Position numbers and translations under genes: made by a program. The notes below the pieces were generated by a model. The model saw only the letters and a list, made by a program, of their open reading frames with translations. It was not told where the DNA came from and made no database searches. A DNA stretch of 27,643 nucleotides from a virus. This document shows positions 10,291 to 16,768 of the stretch, in pieces. The DNA lies in the IMG/VR virus record IMGVR_UViG_3300032322_000898, positions 1 to 27,643 of that record, one strand, 5' to 3'. How positions within the stretch are numbered: the stretch's first letter is position 1; every line of letters starts with the position of its first letter.

Positions 10291-10569
10291 TTACGGGTTG
10301 ATATTGAACTTCTTGCATGCTTCTTGGTATGCAATCTCGGGGTCAGGATTGGCCCGCAAAATCTGAATTAATGCCTCGATGATGGGCCGATAGGCCGGAA
10401 AGATTTCTTTGCCGGAAAACCAGTTGTAGACAGACTGGCGCGTAGCACCCGTGATCTTGGCTATGCGCAGTACTGGGAAGTCACGATAGACAGCCCAGCG
10501 CCCAAGCTGGTTGCCAAGTGTCTTGGGCGCTTCAGCAACGGTGTCAATTGTTTTCTGTGTGTAAGACAT
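10291..10569 (-). CDS. Cro/XRE-like helix-turn-helix regulator
   Basis: This 92-residue protein has a helix-turn-helix at about residues 20-50 (RIAKITGATRQSVYNWFSGK), with the usual small residue in the turn and an aromatic recognition-helix end. It most likely binds DNA as a small repressor or activator of phage genes; its operator is unknown. I start it at the ATG at 10569 because the longer frame upstream runs through the terminator-like hairpin and the end of the preceding gene. It sits between the SSB candidate and the primase-helicase on the same strand. Candidate targets are the paired direct repeats near 11981-12011, but that link is inference only. Confidence 0.75.
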   Translation of the reverse strand: MSYTQKTIDTVAEAPKTLGNQLGRWAVYRDFPVLRIAKITGATRQSVYNWFSGKEIFPAYRPIIEALIQILRANPDPEIAYQEACKKFNINP

Positions 10570-10576
10570 ATTTAGC

Positions 10577-10593
10577 GGGGGCACGAAGCCCCC
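10577..10593 (-). terminator. GC-rich hairpin between SSB candidate and Cro-like gene
   Basis: GGGGGC and GCCCCC form a perfect 6-bp stem around a 5-base loop, 17 bp after the stop codon of the upstream minus-strand gene and 7 bp before the next start codon. No T-run follows on the minus strand, so it is more likely an attenuator or an RNA-stabilising hairpin than a full intrinsic terminator. It could also block ribosome entry at the Cro-like gene. Confidence 0.35.
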
Positions 10594-10609
10594 AACCCTC
10601 TCTAAAGGT

Positions 10610-11536
10610 TTATTCCCAGTCGTCAACCATAGCCATTAGACTACTCTTCTTGGCCGGCACCGCGCTAGCCTTCTTCTCTTCCTTGCGAACAACCGGCTCT
10701 TCAGCCTGCTCTTCGTCCGCAACGAGAGCTTCAAGCTTTGCAGACTTGGCTTCCGACTTGGCTTCTACCTTGCGGTCAGGGCGCGCGCCGAGTGCCAGTG
10801 GCGCGGGAGCAGCAGCTTCGTTCTTAGAGAACGACATCGTGATCGCCTTGATAGCGTCGTCCGTTTTGCTCTGCATCTCGATGGTTGGCAGGTCACCTCC
10901 GTCAACCCACTCAACTGCCTTGAAGAACATCTTGGGCGACTGGCTCTTCGTGTCAAACTTGACGCGCGTGACCACATCACTTGGCTCGATCTTCTGCGCA
11001 CCCAAAAAGCGGGCATACGCCTGCAACGGACGGTCGTCGCCTTTAGCGTCTTTGTCCCAGATCGAAGTGGCCGGTACTTGCAGCGCCAGAACATCCCCGC
11101 CGATATCGTTCGGTAGCACAACAGCCAAGCGCTGTTGATAGCGGCAAGCACGCGAGTTACCTTGGCCAGACCCAGCAATATTCTTGGGGCAGGTTGCGCA
11201 AGCTTCCGACTGCTTGTTGCTTGATTCATTGCTAGGCGTTGTGCCGTCAGCAGACCAGCAGTCAGGCGCAGTTGCTTCACCATCGTAGGACTTAGCGTAC
11301 CAAACCCGACCAATGTGCGGAGCAGCGTTGATAATCACAACGTCGAGGTGGCGTTCCTCGATAGCCGCAATCTCTTTGCCGCCGTGGTACAGACGGAACA
11401 CGCCGCCTGCAATACTGATTCGCTTACCTCCGCTACCGCCGCCGCCACCGAGGGCTTTGGCCATTGACGAAAGTTCTGTCCGCGCACGAACATGAGCAGG
11501 TGCTTGCGCGGGATTAAAAATAGCTACGTTGGACAT
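10610..11536 (-). CDS. Candidate single-stranded DNA-binding protein with Cys4 site and acidic tail
   Basis: I do not recognise a named domain with certainty. The 308-residue protein has a Gly-rich patch (30-37), a beta-rich body, and four cysteines at 93, 113, 116 and 131 in a C-x19-C-x2-C-x14-C pattern that could bind zinc. A Lys/Glu/Ala-rich linker follows, with a short acidic, aromatic C-terminus (MVDDWE). Such a tail is typical of phage and bacterial SSBs, where it contacts replication partners. This family recurs next to primase and helicase genes in phage replication blocks. It follows the coiled-coil gene by 12 bp and precedes the Cro-like gene. The SSB role rests on tail plus neighbourhood, so it is an inference; a zinc-dependent recombination mediator is the main alternative. 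Confidence 0.6.
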   Translation of the reverse strand: MSNVAIFNPAQAPAHVRARTELSSMAKALGGGGGSGGKRISIAGGVFRLYHGGKEIAAIEERHLDVVIINAAPHIGRVWYAKSYDGEATAPDCWSADGTTPSNESSNKQSEACATCPKNIAGSGQGNSRACRYQQRLAVVLPNDIGGDVLALQVPATSIWDKDAKGDDRPLQAYARFLGAQKIEPSDVVTRVKFDTKSQSPKMFFKAVEWVDGGDLPTIEMQSKTDDAIKAITMSFSKNEAAAPAPLALGARPDRKVEAKSEAKSAKLEALVADEEQAEEPVVRKEEKKASAVPAKKSSLMAMVDDWE

Positions 11537-11548
11537 AGTGGAATCGCC

Positions 11549-11956
11549 TTACTTAGTGGTTGGCTTTTTGACAGTGATACTGTACTCCGACATGGAGTTC
11601 AGACCGGGGGGAACAAGACCGGGGTTCTCTTCTAGAAAAGTGGCCATGTTGGTCTGCGCAACACGGCGCTCCAACAGATCCACAGCTTCGTGTTGAATCA
11701 CGAACTTCTTGAATGAGTCCCAGTCCTGCGTAGAGTAGCGCGTCTTTTGGGACATCACCACTGTACCTTCTACCGTGCGAACGGACGCCAGCCCTAGTGC
11801 CAGCATTTGATCCTTGATCGCCAGTTTAATCTGCTCTTGCTGCGCCTTGATTGGCTCAACGGTGTTCTCGTACTCTGCGGTCAACTCCTGAATGCGGGTT
11901 GACATCTTACGATAAACGCGGACAAGTTTGTCCATCTGAATGGTGTCTTCGTTCAT
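11549..11956 (-). CDS. Conserved phage coiled-coil protein, Gam-like length and layout
   Basis: A 135-residue protein. The N-terminal half is a predicted coiled coil (about residues 8-50, rich in Glu, Lys and Gln). The C-terminal half has a conserved pattern (VRTVEGTVVMSQKTRYST, then DLLERRVAQTN and PGLVPPGLN). I recognise this as a common but unnamed phage family encoded beside SSB and helicase genes. The layout recalls host-nuclease inhibitors of the Gam type, but I see no decisive Gam signature. A good Shine-Dalgarno (AGGGG, 7 nt before the ATG) supports the start at 11956. It is the first gene after the promoter near 12.0 kb, so it and the SSB candidate probably form a separately controlled unit. 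Confidence 0.7.
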   Translation of the reverse strand: MNEDTIQMDKLVRVYRKMSTRIQELTAEYENTVEPIKAQQEQIKLAIKDQMLALGLASVRTVEGTVVMSQKTRYSTQDWDSFKKFVIQHEAVDLLERRVAQTNMATFLEENPGLVPPGLNSMSEYSITVKKPTTK

Positions 11957-11980
11957 TTCATGCCCCTAAGTTTGTCTAGT

Positions 11981-12011
11981 GTTTGACATTCTACACGATC
12001 CGTTTGACATT
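11981..12011. repeat. Pair of 10-bp direct repeats spaced exactly 21 bp apart
   Basis: gtttgacatt occurs at 11981-11990 and again at 12002-12011, two helical turns apart. The first copy abuts and partly overlaps the -10 box, and the second overlaps the -35 box, of the minus-strand promoter here. This is the usual geometry of operators for a protein that binds one face of the helix. Confidence 0.6.
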
Positions 12012-12015
12012 GCAA
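11988..12015 (-). promoter_or_regulatory. Sigma70-like promoter for the coiled-coil/SSB/primase unit
   Basis: On the minus strand TTGCAA (12015-12010) and TAGAAT (11993-11988, 5 of 6 to consensus) are separated by 16 bp, about 32 bp upstream of the start codon at 11956. It lies in the only real gap between the helicase gene and this group, and is flanked by the 21-bp-spaced repeats. Confidence 0.6.
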
Positions 12016-12024
12016 GTGGTCTGT

Positions 12025-13587
12025 TCAGCTTTTGATCTCCTCATTAAACAGGTTCACCAGCAGCGCGTGCTCGCTTACTTTGCTGTTCATCGCCTTAAAC
12101 ATCTCGCGCTCGATGTGGCTGCTCTGAAGGTGGACAACCGTCACCTTGTCCGAGTCCTGACCCTTACGATCAGCGCGGGCGATACACTGCGTGTACATCT
12201 CAACCGACATCAGCGGGCCATAGAAGATCACCGTGTCCGCAGCCGTCAGCGTTAACCCATGCGCCGCAGCCGCAGGCTGTAGCACCAACACCCGTACGTT
12301 GTCCGTGGTCTGGAAGTCGTGGATGATTCGAGTACGCTTGGCTGGGCTGACATCGCCTTGGATCTGCTCGGTGGGGTAACCCTTTTTGTTTAAGTACGTG
12401 GCCACCGCGTCGATGCTAGAGCGGAACATGGCAAAGATCAGTACCTTGCGTTTGGTCTCTTCCAACACTTCTTCAAGCACAGACAGTCGCGGGCTGGCGT
12501 CAAACTCAATCACTTCCTTGTCGTCTGTATACGCTGCGCCACAACTAATCTGAAGCAGCTTGCTCACAGCTACGCCTGCATTGACTGCGCTGATCGTCTC
12601 CCCAGCAGCCTTGACCATCATCTGCTCTTTGAGTAGGCGGTAGTACTTGCTCTGCTGTGGCGTCATTGGTACATCGCGGGTGACCGTGATCACGGGCGGC
12701 AGATCCAGACACTGGCCTTTGGTAAATCTAATCGCCGGTTGCAGCGCATCAAACACTAGCTCGGCAGCGTTGGGTTTGGGCACCCACTTAAATTGCGTGA
12801 TTTTGTGCATCGTCTGGTCACGCCACGCCGAGATGTACTTGGGTATGCCGTTGGGGTTGACCAGTTTGGCTAAGCCGTAGGCGTCCACGGGTGACTGCGA
12901 AGCAGGTGTGCCCGTCATCATCCACAGGTACGTCTCGGGTTTCAAGATCGAGGCCAGCGCCTTCCAACGATTGGTCGTCGCGTTCTTGTAGGCGTTGGCT
13001 TCATCCACAATGATTAGGTCAAACCGCCCATCGCGGTTGATCTCCGGGGCTACCAGCGCCAGCCCGTCGTAGTTGGTGATCACGAACTCATAGTCCTGCT
13101 GAATCATCTCGATCCGGCGCGAAGACTGTGCGTGATGCGCAACGATGGCGCTCCTGTGCATGATGGCGTTGTTCAAGTCCTGCATCCACGCCGACTGCAT
13201 AATCGAGAGCGGGCACAGCACCAACACCCGGCGCACGTAGCCCTTCTCAATCAGGTAGTCCGCAGCCCACAATGCGGACATCGTCTTGCCTGTGCCGGGA
13301 TCATTGAAACAAAACGCCCGTCTGTGCATCGTCAGGAACGCAGCCGTGTCTACTTGGTGTTGCATGGGTTTGTAGCGACCGGGCCATGCGTAGCGCCCGG
13401 TGATGGGCGAGGGTACATTCTTCACCCCAAGGTTCTGTAACACCCTCGCCTCGTCCAGTCCCCAGTAGACGGCCACCTCATGTATGCCATCCTCATCCGC
13501 TTCCAAGACTTTGTGCTTGGGGATGATCGAGTACTTGTCGGGGTTGCGCGTCCTGAAAAGAAGCGCTTTGTTTTCAATGATCTGCAT
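12025..13587 (-). CDS. SNF2/DEAD-like DNA helicase
   Basis: A 520-residue superfamily 2 ATPase that would translocate on or remodel DNA during replication or recombination. Motif I is GTGKT (98-102, in FNDPGTGKTMSALWAADYL), motif II is DEAN (195-198, a DEAH-type variant), and motif III is TGTPAS (225-230). In the C-terminal RecA-like lobe, motif VI is QCIARADRKGQ (467-477), with a preceding PAAAAHGLTLTAAD segment typical of SNF2-like proteins. Both lobes are complete, so the enzyme is probably active. Length fits compact phage SNF2 helicases lacking accessory domains. The start at 13587 follows the preceding stop by 1 bp, implying coupled translation. Confidence 0.9.
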   Translation of the reverse strand: MQIIENKALLFRTRNPDKYSIIPKHKVLEADEDGIHEVAVYWGLDEARVLQNLGVKNVPSPITGRYAWPGRYKPMQHQVDTAAFLTMHRRAFCFNDPGTGKTMSALWAADYLIEKGYVRRVLVLCPLSIMQSAWMQDLNNAIMHRSAIVAHHAQSSRRIEMIQQDYEFVITNYDGLALVAPEINRDGRFDLIIVDEANAYKNATTNRWKALASILKPETYLWMMTGTPASQSPVDAYGLAKLVNPNGIPKYISAWRDQTMHKITQFKWVPKPNAAELVFDALQPAIRFTKGQCLDLPPVITVTRDVPMTPQQSKYYRLLKEQMMVKAAGETISAVNAGVAVSKLLQISCGAAYTDDKEVIEFDASPRLSVLEEVLEETKRKVLIFAMFRSSIDAVATYLNKKGYPTEQIQGDVSPAKRTRIIHDFQTTDNVRVLVLQPAAAAHGLTLTAADTVIFYGPLMSVEMYTQCIARADRKGQDSDKVTVVHLQSSHIEREMFKAMNSKVSEHALLVNLFNEEIKS

Positions 13588-13588
13588 G

Positions 13589-13774
13589 TTAGAGGGTAAA
13601 GCCTATGTATTTGATGCGATCTAGCAGGGTAGGGCGCAGGCGCTTACCCCAAAGGAGCGAGTCTTGCAAGCGCTCCATGTCCCACGAAATCCACTTGGGT
13701 TGCTGCTTACGATAGTACCCGGTACACATCTGGGATTTGTCCCAGTCTTTGACAAACTGTCCGTTGACCAGCAT
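13589..13774 (-). CDS. Small hypothetical protein upstream of the helicase
   Basis: A 61-residue protein rich in Trp, Lys and Arg, with a central KWISWDMERLQDSL segment. I do not recognise it. A strong Shine-Dalgarno (AGGAG, 7 nt before the ATG at 13774) supports it, and its stop is 1 bp from the helicase start, so the two are probably co-translated. The composition would suit a nucleic-acid or protein-binding accessory factor, but no domain shows this. Confidence 0.7.
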   Translation of the reverse strand: MLVNGQFVKDWDKSQMCTGYYRKQQPKWISWDMERLQDSLLWGKRLRPTLLDRIKYIGFTL

Positions 13775-13787
13775 TTAGCGTCTCCTG

Positions 13788-13880
13788 TCAGTTAAAAACA
13801 ACAATGGCGTAGGCACACAGGCAGGCTACGTATAGCACCGCAAGGAAAGCCAGCCAGTTCAGTAGCAGATCGATTCGCAT
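13788..13880 (-). CDS. 30-residue single-pass membrane peptide
   Basis: Reads MRIDLLLNWLAFLAVLYVAC and ends in CAYAIVVFN: nearly the whole peptide is one hydrophobic helix after a short charged N-terminus. A GAGG box 9 nt before the ATG supports it. It overlaps the end of the upstream winged-helix-like gene by 22 bp, and its stop lies 13 bp before the next start. It would insert in the host inner membrane. Its role is unknown; small early phage membrane peptides often modulate host functions. Confidence 0.6.
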   Translation of the reverse strand: MRIDLLLNWLAFLAVLYVACLCAYAIVVFN

Positions 13881-14203
13881 TCTTGGTGCCTCGGTAAGTT
13901 GCGTAGTTGAAATGCATAGTCCGGTTCGTTATTGAGCGCAAACATTTTTATTTTTTCACGGCGTTTTTCACGTTCATCTTGCACCGCTTTTATGGGTTTT
14001 GTTGTGCTGTCGGACAGGCTGTACGCCATGCATGTCTTTGCTACGCAGCCGTCCACGATAATTTCTCTGCGCAGCAGTAGGCCCTCGAGGTAGAACCGTC
14101 GCAGCGCGTTTTTAATTGCACCCAAAGTCATCTTGGGTACGTATATCTTTGTTGCTGGCAACTCGCCATGCGTTTTTAGGTATTCAAGTATTGGGTGTGT
14201 CAT
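13859..14203 (-). CDS. Putative small winged-helix-like protein
   Basis: A 114-residue protein. The N-terminal 50 residues (ILEYLKTHGELPATKIY, then GAIKNALRRFYLEGLLLRRE) look like a winged helix: a helix, a recognition-type helix ending in a Leu-rich turn, then a beta-wing with 'GCVAKTCMAYSL'. The C-terminal part is a basic, charged helix (DEREKRREKIKM). This suggests DNA binding, perhaps regulation. The start at 14203 has an AAGGG leader. I recognise the general pattern from phage small regulators but no named family. Confidence 0.65.
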   Translation of the reverse strand: MTHPILEYLKTHGELPATKIYVPKMTLGAIKNALRRFYLEGLLLRREIIVDGCVAKTCMAYSLSDSTTKPIKAVQDEREKRREKIKMFALNNEPDYAFQLRNLPRHQECESICY

Positions 14204-14306
14204 TGCCCTTCACCAAGTAAAAAATAAACCATGTCGTAAGAACTATTCTCCAAGCAATCCAGCAATACAATACAAAATCTGTAATTGAGACATCCATCAT
14301 AAACAT
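14184..14306 (-). CDS. Putative 40-residue membrane peptide (frame uncertain)
   Basis: Between the 47-residue gene at 14313 and the winged-helix-like gene, one frame encodes a strongly hydrophobic, Trp-rich helix (ITDFVLYCWIAWRIVLTTWF) followed by a positively charged turn: a textbook single-pass membrane peptide. Its possible ATGs (14306, 14300, 14297) lack a close Shine-Dalgarno. A competing frame at 14200-14313 (37 residues, Cys-rich) has the better signals: TAATG overlap with the upstream stop, GGAGG 10 nt before its ATG, and an ATGA junction with the next gene. Only one is likely real. I list this frame for its protein-like character and give the alternative here. Confidence 0.4.
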   Translation of the reverse strand: MFMMDVSITDFVLYCWIAWRIVLTTWFIFYLVKGNDTPNT

Positions 14307-14312
14307 TAAACA

Positions 14313-14456
14313 TTAGAATAAAGCCTCCGGTACGTTGGACAGATCCAACTTTGGTTTACGCTGGCGTTTGATTTTCTGCACGATGTGTGGGTAAGGCGGC
14401 ATATGCCAGACCCAGCGGACCACCTTGCCCTCGTCATCAAGGATTCCGTATCTCAT
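14313..14456 (-). CDS. Small conserved phage protein, 47 residues
   Basis: Starts MRYGILDDEGKVVRWVW and ends with a basic helix and a PEALF tail. The beta-strand opening plus basic C-terminus match a small unnamed protein family common in phages of this type. Its ATG overlaps the upstream stop (ATGA), giving clear support for the start. Function unknown. Confidence 0.65.
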   Translation of the reverse strand: MRYGILDDEGKVVRWVWHMPPYPHIVQKIKRQRKPKLDLSNVPEALF

Positions 14457-14722
14457 TTCTTGCCTTTGGCCTTAAGCATTGCGTCTGCCATTTCATAGGC
14501 ATGTGATGCAATTTGATCGCAAACCTCAGTATCAAAAAGCCCTAATTCTTCTAATTCATCTTTGTGGTTGTTAGCAAAATAACCACTTAATACTTGCGCT
14601 GCAAAGTAATCGCGCAGGGTCATGCTCATGGCGTGTTCTGATGTGAAGTAGGTTGGCATTGCGTAATCGCCTGCTGTAAATACAAGTTTGTCTGGGTCTG
14701 TTGGGTGTGGTTTAAGTGGCAT
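14453..14722 (-). CDS. Conserved phage hypothetical protein (RDYFAAQ family)
   Basis: An 89-residue protein with the recurrent motif MTLRDYFAAQVLSG (near residues 34-47) and a C-terminal ASHAYEMADAMLKAKGKK helix. I recognise this as a very widespread small family in tailed phages and prophages of Proteobacteria; no function is established to my knowledge. The gene overlaps the upstream gene by 11 bp and the downstream one by 4 bp (ATGA), so it belongs to a tightly coupled string. Confidence 0.8.
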   Translation of the reverse strand: MPLKPHPTDPDKLVFTAGDYAMPTYFTSEHAMSMTLRDYFAAQVLSGYFANNHKDELEELGLFDTEVCDQIASHAYEMADAMLKAKGKK

Positions 14723-14903
14723 CGTGATTCTCCTTGATCAACTTAACAATATCTTCGTGTGTAAGTCCAAGTGCTTCCAAGTCAGCGGGGCGGTACATAA
14801 CCCACTTGGGTATAAGAGAAACCTTCTCCCCCTGCGCATCAATGTGCCCCGCCACCTTCATGATTAGTTTCTCTAGCGCCTCTTCGGTTAACTCGTTATC
14901 CAT
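14712..14903 (-). CDS. Small protein with LGLTHED module
   Basis: A 63-residue protein starting MDNELTEEALEKLI at an ATG with GGAGAA 5 nt upstream; the longer open frame above it is the shadow of the neighbour gene. Its C-terminal helix (LEALGLTHEDIVKLIKE) echoes the WVGLT-x-x-D-I segments of two genes upstream in the operon, suggesting a shared small helical module. Acidic overall. Function unknown. Confidence 0.7.
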   Translation of the reverse strand: MDNELTEEALEKLIMKVAGHIDAQGEKVSLIPKWVMYRPADLEALGLTHEDIVKLIKENHDAT

Positions 14904-15063
14904 CGTTCTTCTCCACTGGTCCTTTAAACATAGCCGTCCAAAAATTGTCCAGTATCTTTGCCTTAACCTCTTCGCGCCTGTCCTCGGGGATGTCTTTGAC
15001 CGACTCGTTGAGCGCCTCAAGCACAGATTGAATCATCTGTTGTGGGGTAATAATTGCGCTCAT
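14896..15063 (-). CDS. Small helical protein, 55 residues
   Basis: Starts MSAIITPQQMIQSVLEALNE and continues as a charged, wholly helical protein (ESVKDIPEDRREEVKAKIL). Its ATG overlaps the upstream stop as ATGA, and it ends 8 bp inside the next gene. This linkage supports it despite the short length. Function unknown. Confidence 0.65.
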   Translation of the reverse strand: MSAIITPQQMIQSVLEALNESVKDIPEDRREEVKAKILDNFWTAMFKGPVEKNDG

Positions 15064-15323
15064 GTGTTCTTCTCCTTAAGTTTCGCTTCAATCTGGTCAA
15101 ACAGTTTGCGGGTGTAGCCTTTGATTGGCGTATCACCCCACGGCCCTATAATTCCCTTGATCTCATCATCCGTCAGCCCGACCCACCGCTGTGAATATTT
15201 GACTGCTTCTTCAATTATTTGAATTTCTTCTTTAATGGTGTCGGCAAGGTAAATGGGTTTTAATTTCCCGTCTGCGTCTTTATGGCTACGCAAAGACATA
15301 AGAAACTGTTCAATATCAATCAT
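15060..15323 (-). CDS. Small acidic protein with WVGLTDDE module
   Basis: An 87-residue protein from the ATG at 15323 (MIDIEQFLMSLRSH). It carries QRWVGLTDDEIKGIIGPWGD in its middle and a basic helical C-terminus (FDQIEAKLKEKNT). The WVGLT-D/E-x-x-x motif recurs in the neighbour gene ending at 15470. Such 'WVGLTDEE' segments are common in small phage proteins of unknown role. ATGA overlap with the next gene; 8-bp overlap with the preceding one. Confidence 0.7.
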   Translation of the reverse strand: MIDIEQFLMSLRSHKDADGKLKPIYLADTIKEEIQIIEEAVKYSQRWVGLTDDEIKGIIGPWGDTPIKGYTRKLFDQIEAKLKEKNT

Positions 15324-15477
15324 GTTCCTTTTCCTTAGATTCAAGCGCATCGGCGGCTTCCTCCAACAGGTCTGCAATCCTGTCTGGGGCACCCTCTTGA
15401 ACCGACTTGCGCGTGTTAATTTGTCTACGAATTTCAGCCCGTTTACGAAGCCTGTAAATTAGGTCTTCTTTATCCAC
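15316..15477 (-). CDS. Small charged helical protein (GTG start)
   Basis: A 53-residue protein (VDKEDLIYRLRKRAEIRRQI, then an acidic C-terminal helix ADLLEEAADALESKEKEHD). The GTG at 15477 is chosen because AAGGAG lies 8 nt upstream and the start overlaps the preceding stop by 8 bp. An upstream TTG lies in the neighbour's coding region and lacks such a site. The basic N-terminal half and acidic C-terminal half suggest self-pairing helices. Function unknown. Confidence 0.65.
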   Translation of the reverse strand: MDKEDLIYRLRKRAEIRRQINTRKSVQEGAPDRIADLLEEAADALESKEKEHD

Positions 15478-15847
15478 CGTTTTTCTCCTTAAGGAAATTT
15501 GCAATAACCTCAAATGCGTAGTCGCTAATGCTATGTAAACCGGCTTGACGAAGTTCTGCCATGTCTTCCCTCGTCAGCCCGACCCATTGGCGCGGGGCTT
15601 TGTACAGCGGGATAGAATCATCATCACCTTTGTTTGTTTCAAACCAAGCGCGAACTCCAGTGTCATAGCCAAACCAACCTACGCAGTTTTGCTCTGGCTG
15701 CGCTGCGGGTGGGGTGGTGTTGAATTTCAATTCGGCGCGAAGGCGCTGGTTTTCGTCAAACAAAGCCCAAAAATCAGGCTCCTGATTAGGTTGTGGACAG
15801 CAATGGCCGCACCGAGGACAGTCGATCACCAATTCGCGATCAGTCAT
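15470..15847 (-). CDS. Cys-rich small protein with WVGLTRED module
   Basis: A 125-residue protein. The N-terminus has a compact cysteine cluster (CPRCGHCCPQ), a possible zinc or iron site. The middle has CVGWFGYDTGVRAWF, and the C-terminal part has RQWVGLTREDMAELRQAG plus a helix (YAFEVIANFLKEKNGG). The ATG at 15847 is preferred over a TTG two codons upstream: it forms an ATGA junction with the previous stop and has AGGGAG 7 nt upstream. The WVGLT segment matches that of the gene ending at 15060. Function unknown. Confidence 0.7.
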   Translation of the reverse strand: MTDRELVIDCPRCGHCCPQPNQEPDFWALFDENQRLRAELKFNTTPPAAQPEQNCVGWFGYDTGVRAWFETNKGDDDSIPLYKAPRQWVGLTREDMAELRQAGLHSISDYAFEVIANFLKEKNGG

Positions 15848-16044
15848 AGCCAACTCCCTTGCAAAACATACGCCTTCTTGCCTTTTTCACGCACATCAAT
15901 CTGGCGCACCTTGAGCTTTAGTTTCTTGGCGTAATACCGCGCACGGCCCAGTGATGGGGTACGGACATAGTTTCTACTGCCATTTTTTACAGCAGCCCAG
16001 CGGCACATAACGTAGTACATTTTTTTGGGCCAGCAGTGTTTCAT
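15844..16044 (-). CDS. Small basic protein, 66 residues
   Basis: Highly basic (many Lys and Arg), starting MKHCWPKKMYYVMCRWAAVK, with two cysteines near the N-terminus and a GRARYYAKKLKLKVRQIDV segment typical of small helix-strand folds. ATGA junctions on both sides support both start and stop. Basic charge could suit nucleic-acid binding, but no domain is recognisable. Confidence 0.65.
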   Translation of the reverse strand: MKHCWPKKMYYVMCRWAAVKNGSRNYVRTPSLGRARYYAKKLKLKVRQIDVREKGKKAYVLQGSWL

Positions 16045-16280
16045 TTCTCTTCCCTTGCGCGGATAACGGTTGCGATACTATCCTCCAGTGCCTTAATGTA
16101 TTCGTTGACCTTCTCAATCTCTGGGGCGTTGGCTGCGATAATGCGTTCCCGCTCATGCGCGGCGACAAGGGCGGCGAAGACTTCAATTTGATCTGTATGG
16201 GCGCTCCAAGGATTCATTGGGTGGCCAGCCTCCATAAATCCCGCCTCCACCGCCATGCGGATGATGTCTTCTCTACCCAT
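16041..16280 (-). CDS. Conserved small phage protein (helical)
   Basis: A 79-residue protein starting MGREDIIRMAVEAGF, with a PMNPWSAHTDQIEVFAALVA middle and a charged C-terminal helix (EYIKALEDSIATVIRAREEK). I recognise the opening 'M-A-x-E-A-G' plus 'FAALVAAHERER' pattern as a very common small family in phages; no function is known to me. ATGA junction with the next gene and 8-bp overlap with the previous. Confidence 0.75.
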   Translation of the reverse strand: MGREDIIRMAVEAGFMEAGHPMNPWSAHTDQIEVFAALVAAHERERIIAANAPEIEKVNEYIKALEDSIATVIRAREEK

Positions 16281-16473
16281 TGTTTTTCTCCACGTGATCC
16301 AAAAGTTTTAAGTACTCTTTTACTGGTATGCCGTGCATGTAGTGCGGGCAATAAGTAGTCATTACGTTGCGAATAATATTTAATTGTTCGGGCAAAGAAA
16401 GTTGTTTTGCACTCTCCAGAAAAGAAGGCAGCTTATCAATATCCTCACCCGAAATAAGTTTGTACTTATTCAT
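16273..16473 (-). CDS. Small hypothetical protein, 66 residues
   Basis: Starts MNKYKLISGEDIDKLPSFLE; helical with a 'YCPHYMHGIPVKEYLKLLD' C-terminal half. Not recognised. Start ATG overlaps the previous stop (ATGA), and the TAG stop lies inside the next gene. Confidence 0.65.
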   Translation of the reverse strand: MNKYKLISGEDIDKLPSFLESAKQLSLPEQLNIIRNVMTTYCPHYMHGIPVKEYLKLLDHVEKNNG

Positions 16474-16625
16474 TTGATCGCTCCAAGCATTCCTTCCATG
16501 CAGTATTGGCGGATCTCCATAAGCTGCTTGAGTACGTCGTATTCAGTACCCTCTGCTGCTAAAGTCTGGAGTTCACGCGCAGCGTTGTAGACCTTAACGA
16601 TTGCTTCTGCCAGTTCTTGAGTCAT
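16470..16625 (-). CDS. Small helical protein, 51 residues
   Basis: Starts MTQELAEAIVKVYNAARELQ and continues as a helical, Met- and Glu-containing protein (VLKQLMEIRQYCMEGMLGAIK). ATGA junctions join it to both neighbours. Function unknown; the all-helical form suggests a protein-binding factor, an inference. Confidence 0.65.
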   Translation of the reverse strand: MTQELAEAIVKVYNAARELQTLAAEGTEYDVLKQLMEIRQYCMEGMLGAIK

Positions 16626-16768
16626 GCTATTTTGTCCTTGAATCCGCTTGTGTGTAATCGCTTAAAGCAAGCCTCGCACTTCCATCTGAACCCTTTACCG
16701 CTCGATAGCGGAACTTTGTGTATCGCTGGGTTCACTCTGCACTGCTGGCAATTTGGTTTTACTTCCAA
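16622..16768 (-). CDS. 48-residue zinc-ribbon protein (TTG start)
   Basis: From a TTG start the protein reads (M)EVKPNCQQCRVNPAIHKVP, then WKCEACFKRLHTSGF. The two CxxC pairs (C7/C10 and C31/C34) predict a single zinc ribbon. No ATG exists in this frame. The TTG is supported by a GAGGT box 5 nt upstream and by overlap with the preceding stop; the stop forms an ATGA-type junction with the next gene. Likely nucleic-acid or protein binding. Confidence 0.65.
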   Translation of the reverse strand: MEVKPNCQQCRVNPAIHKVPLSSGKGFRWKCEACFKRLHTSGFKDKIA

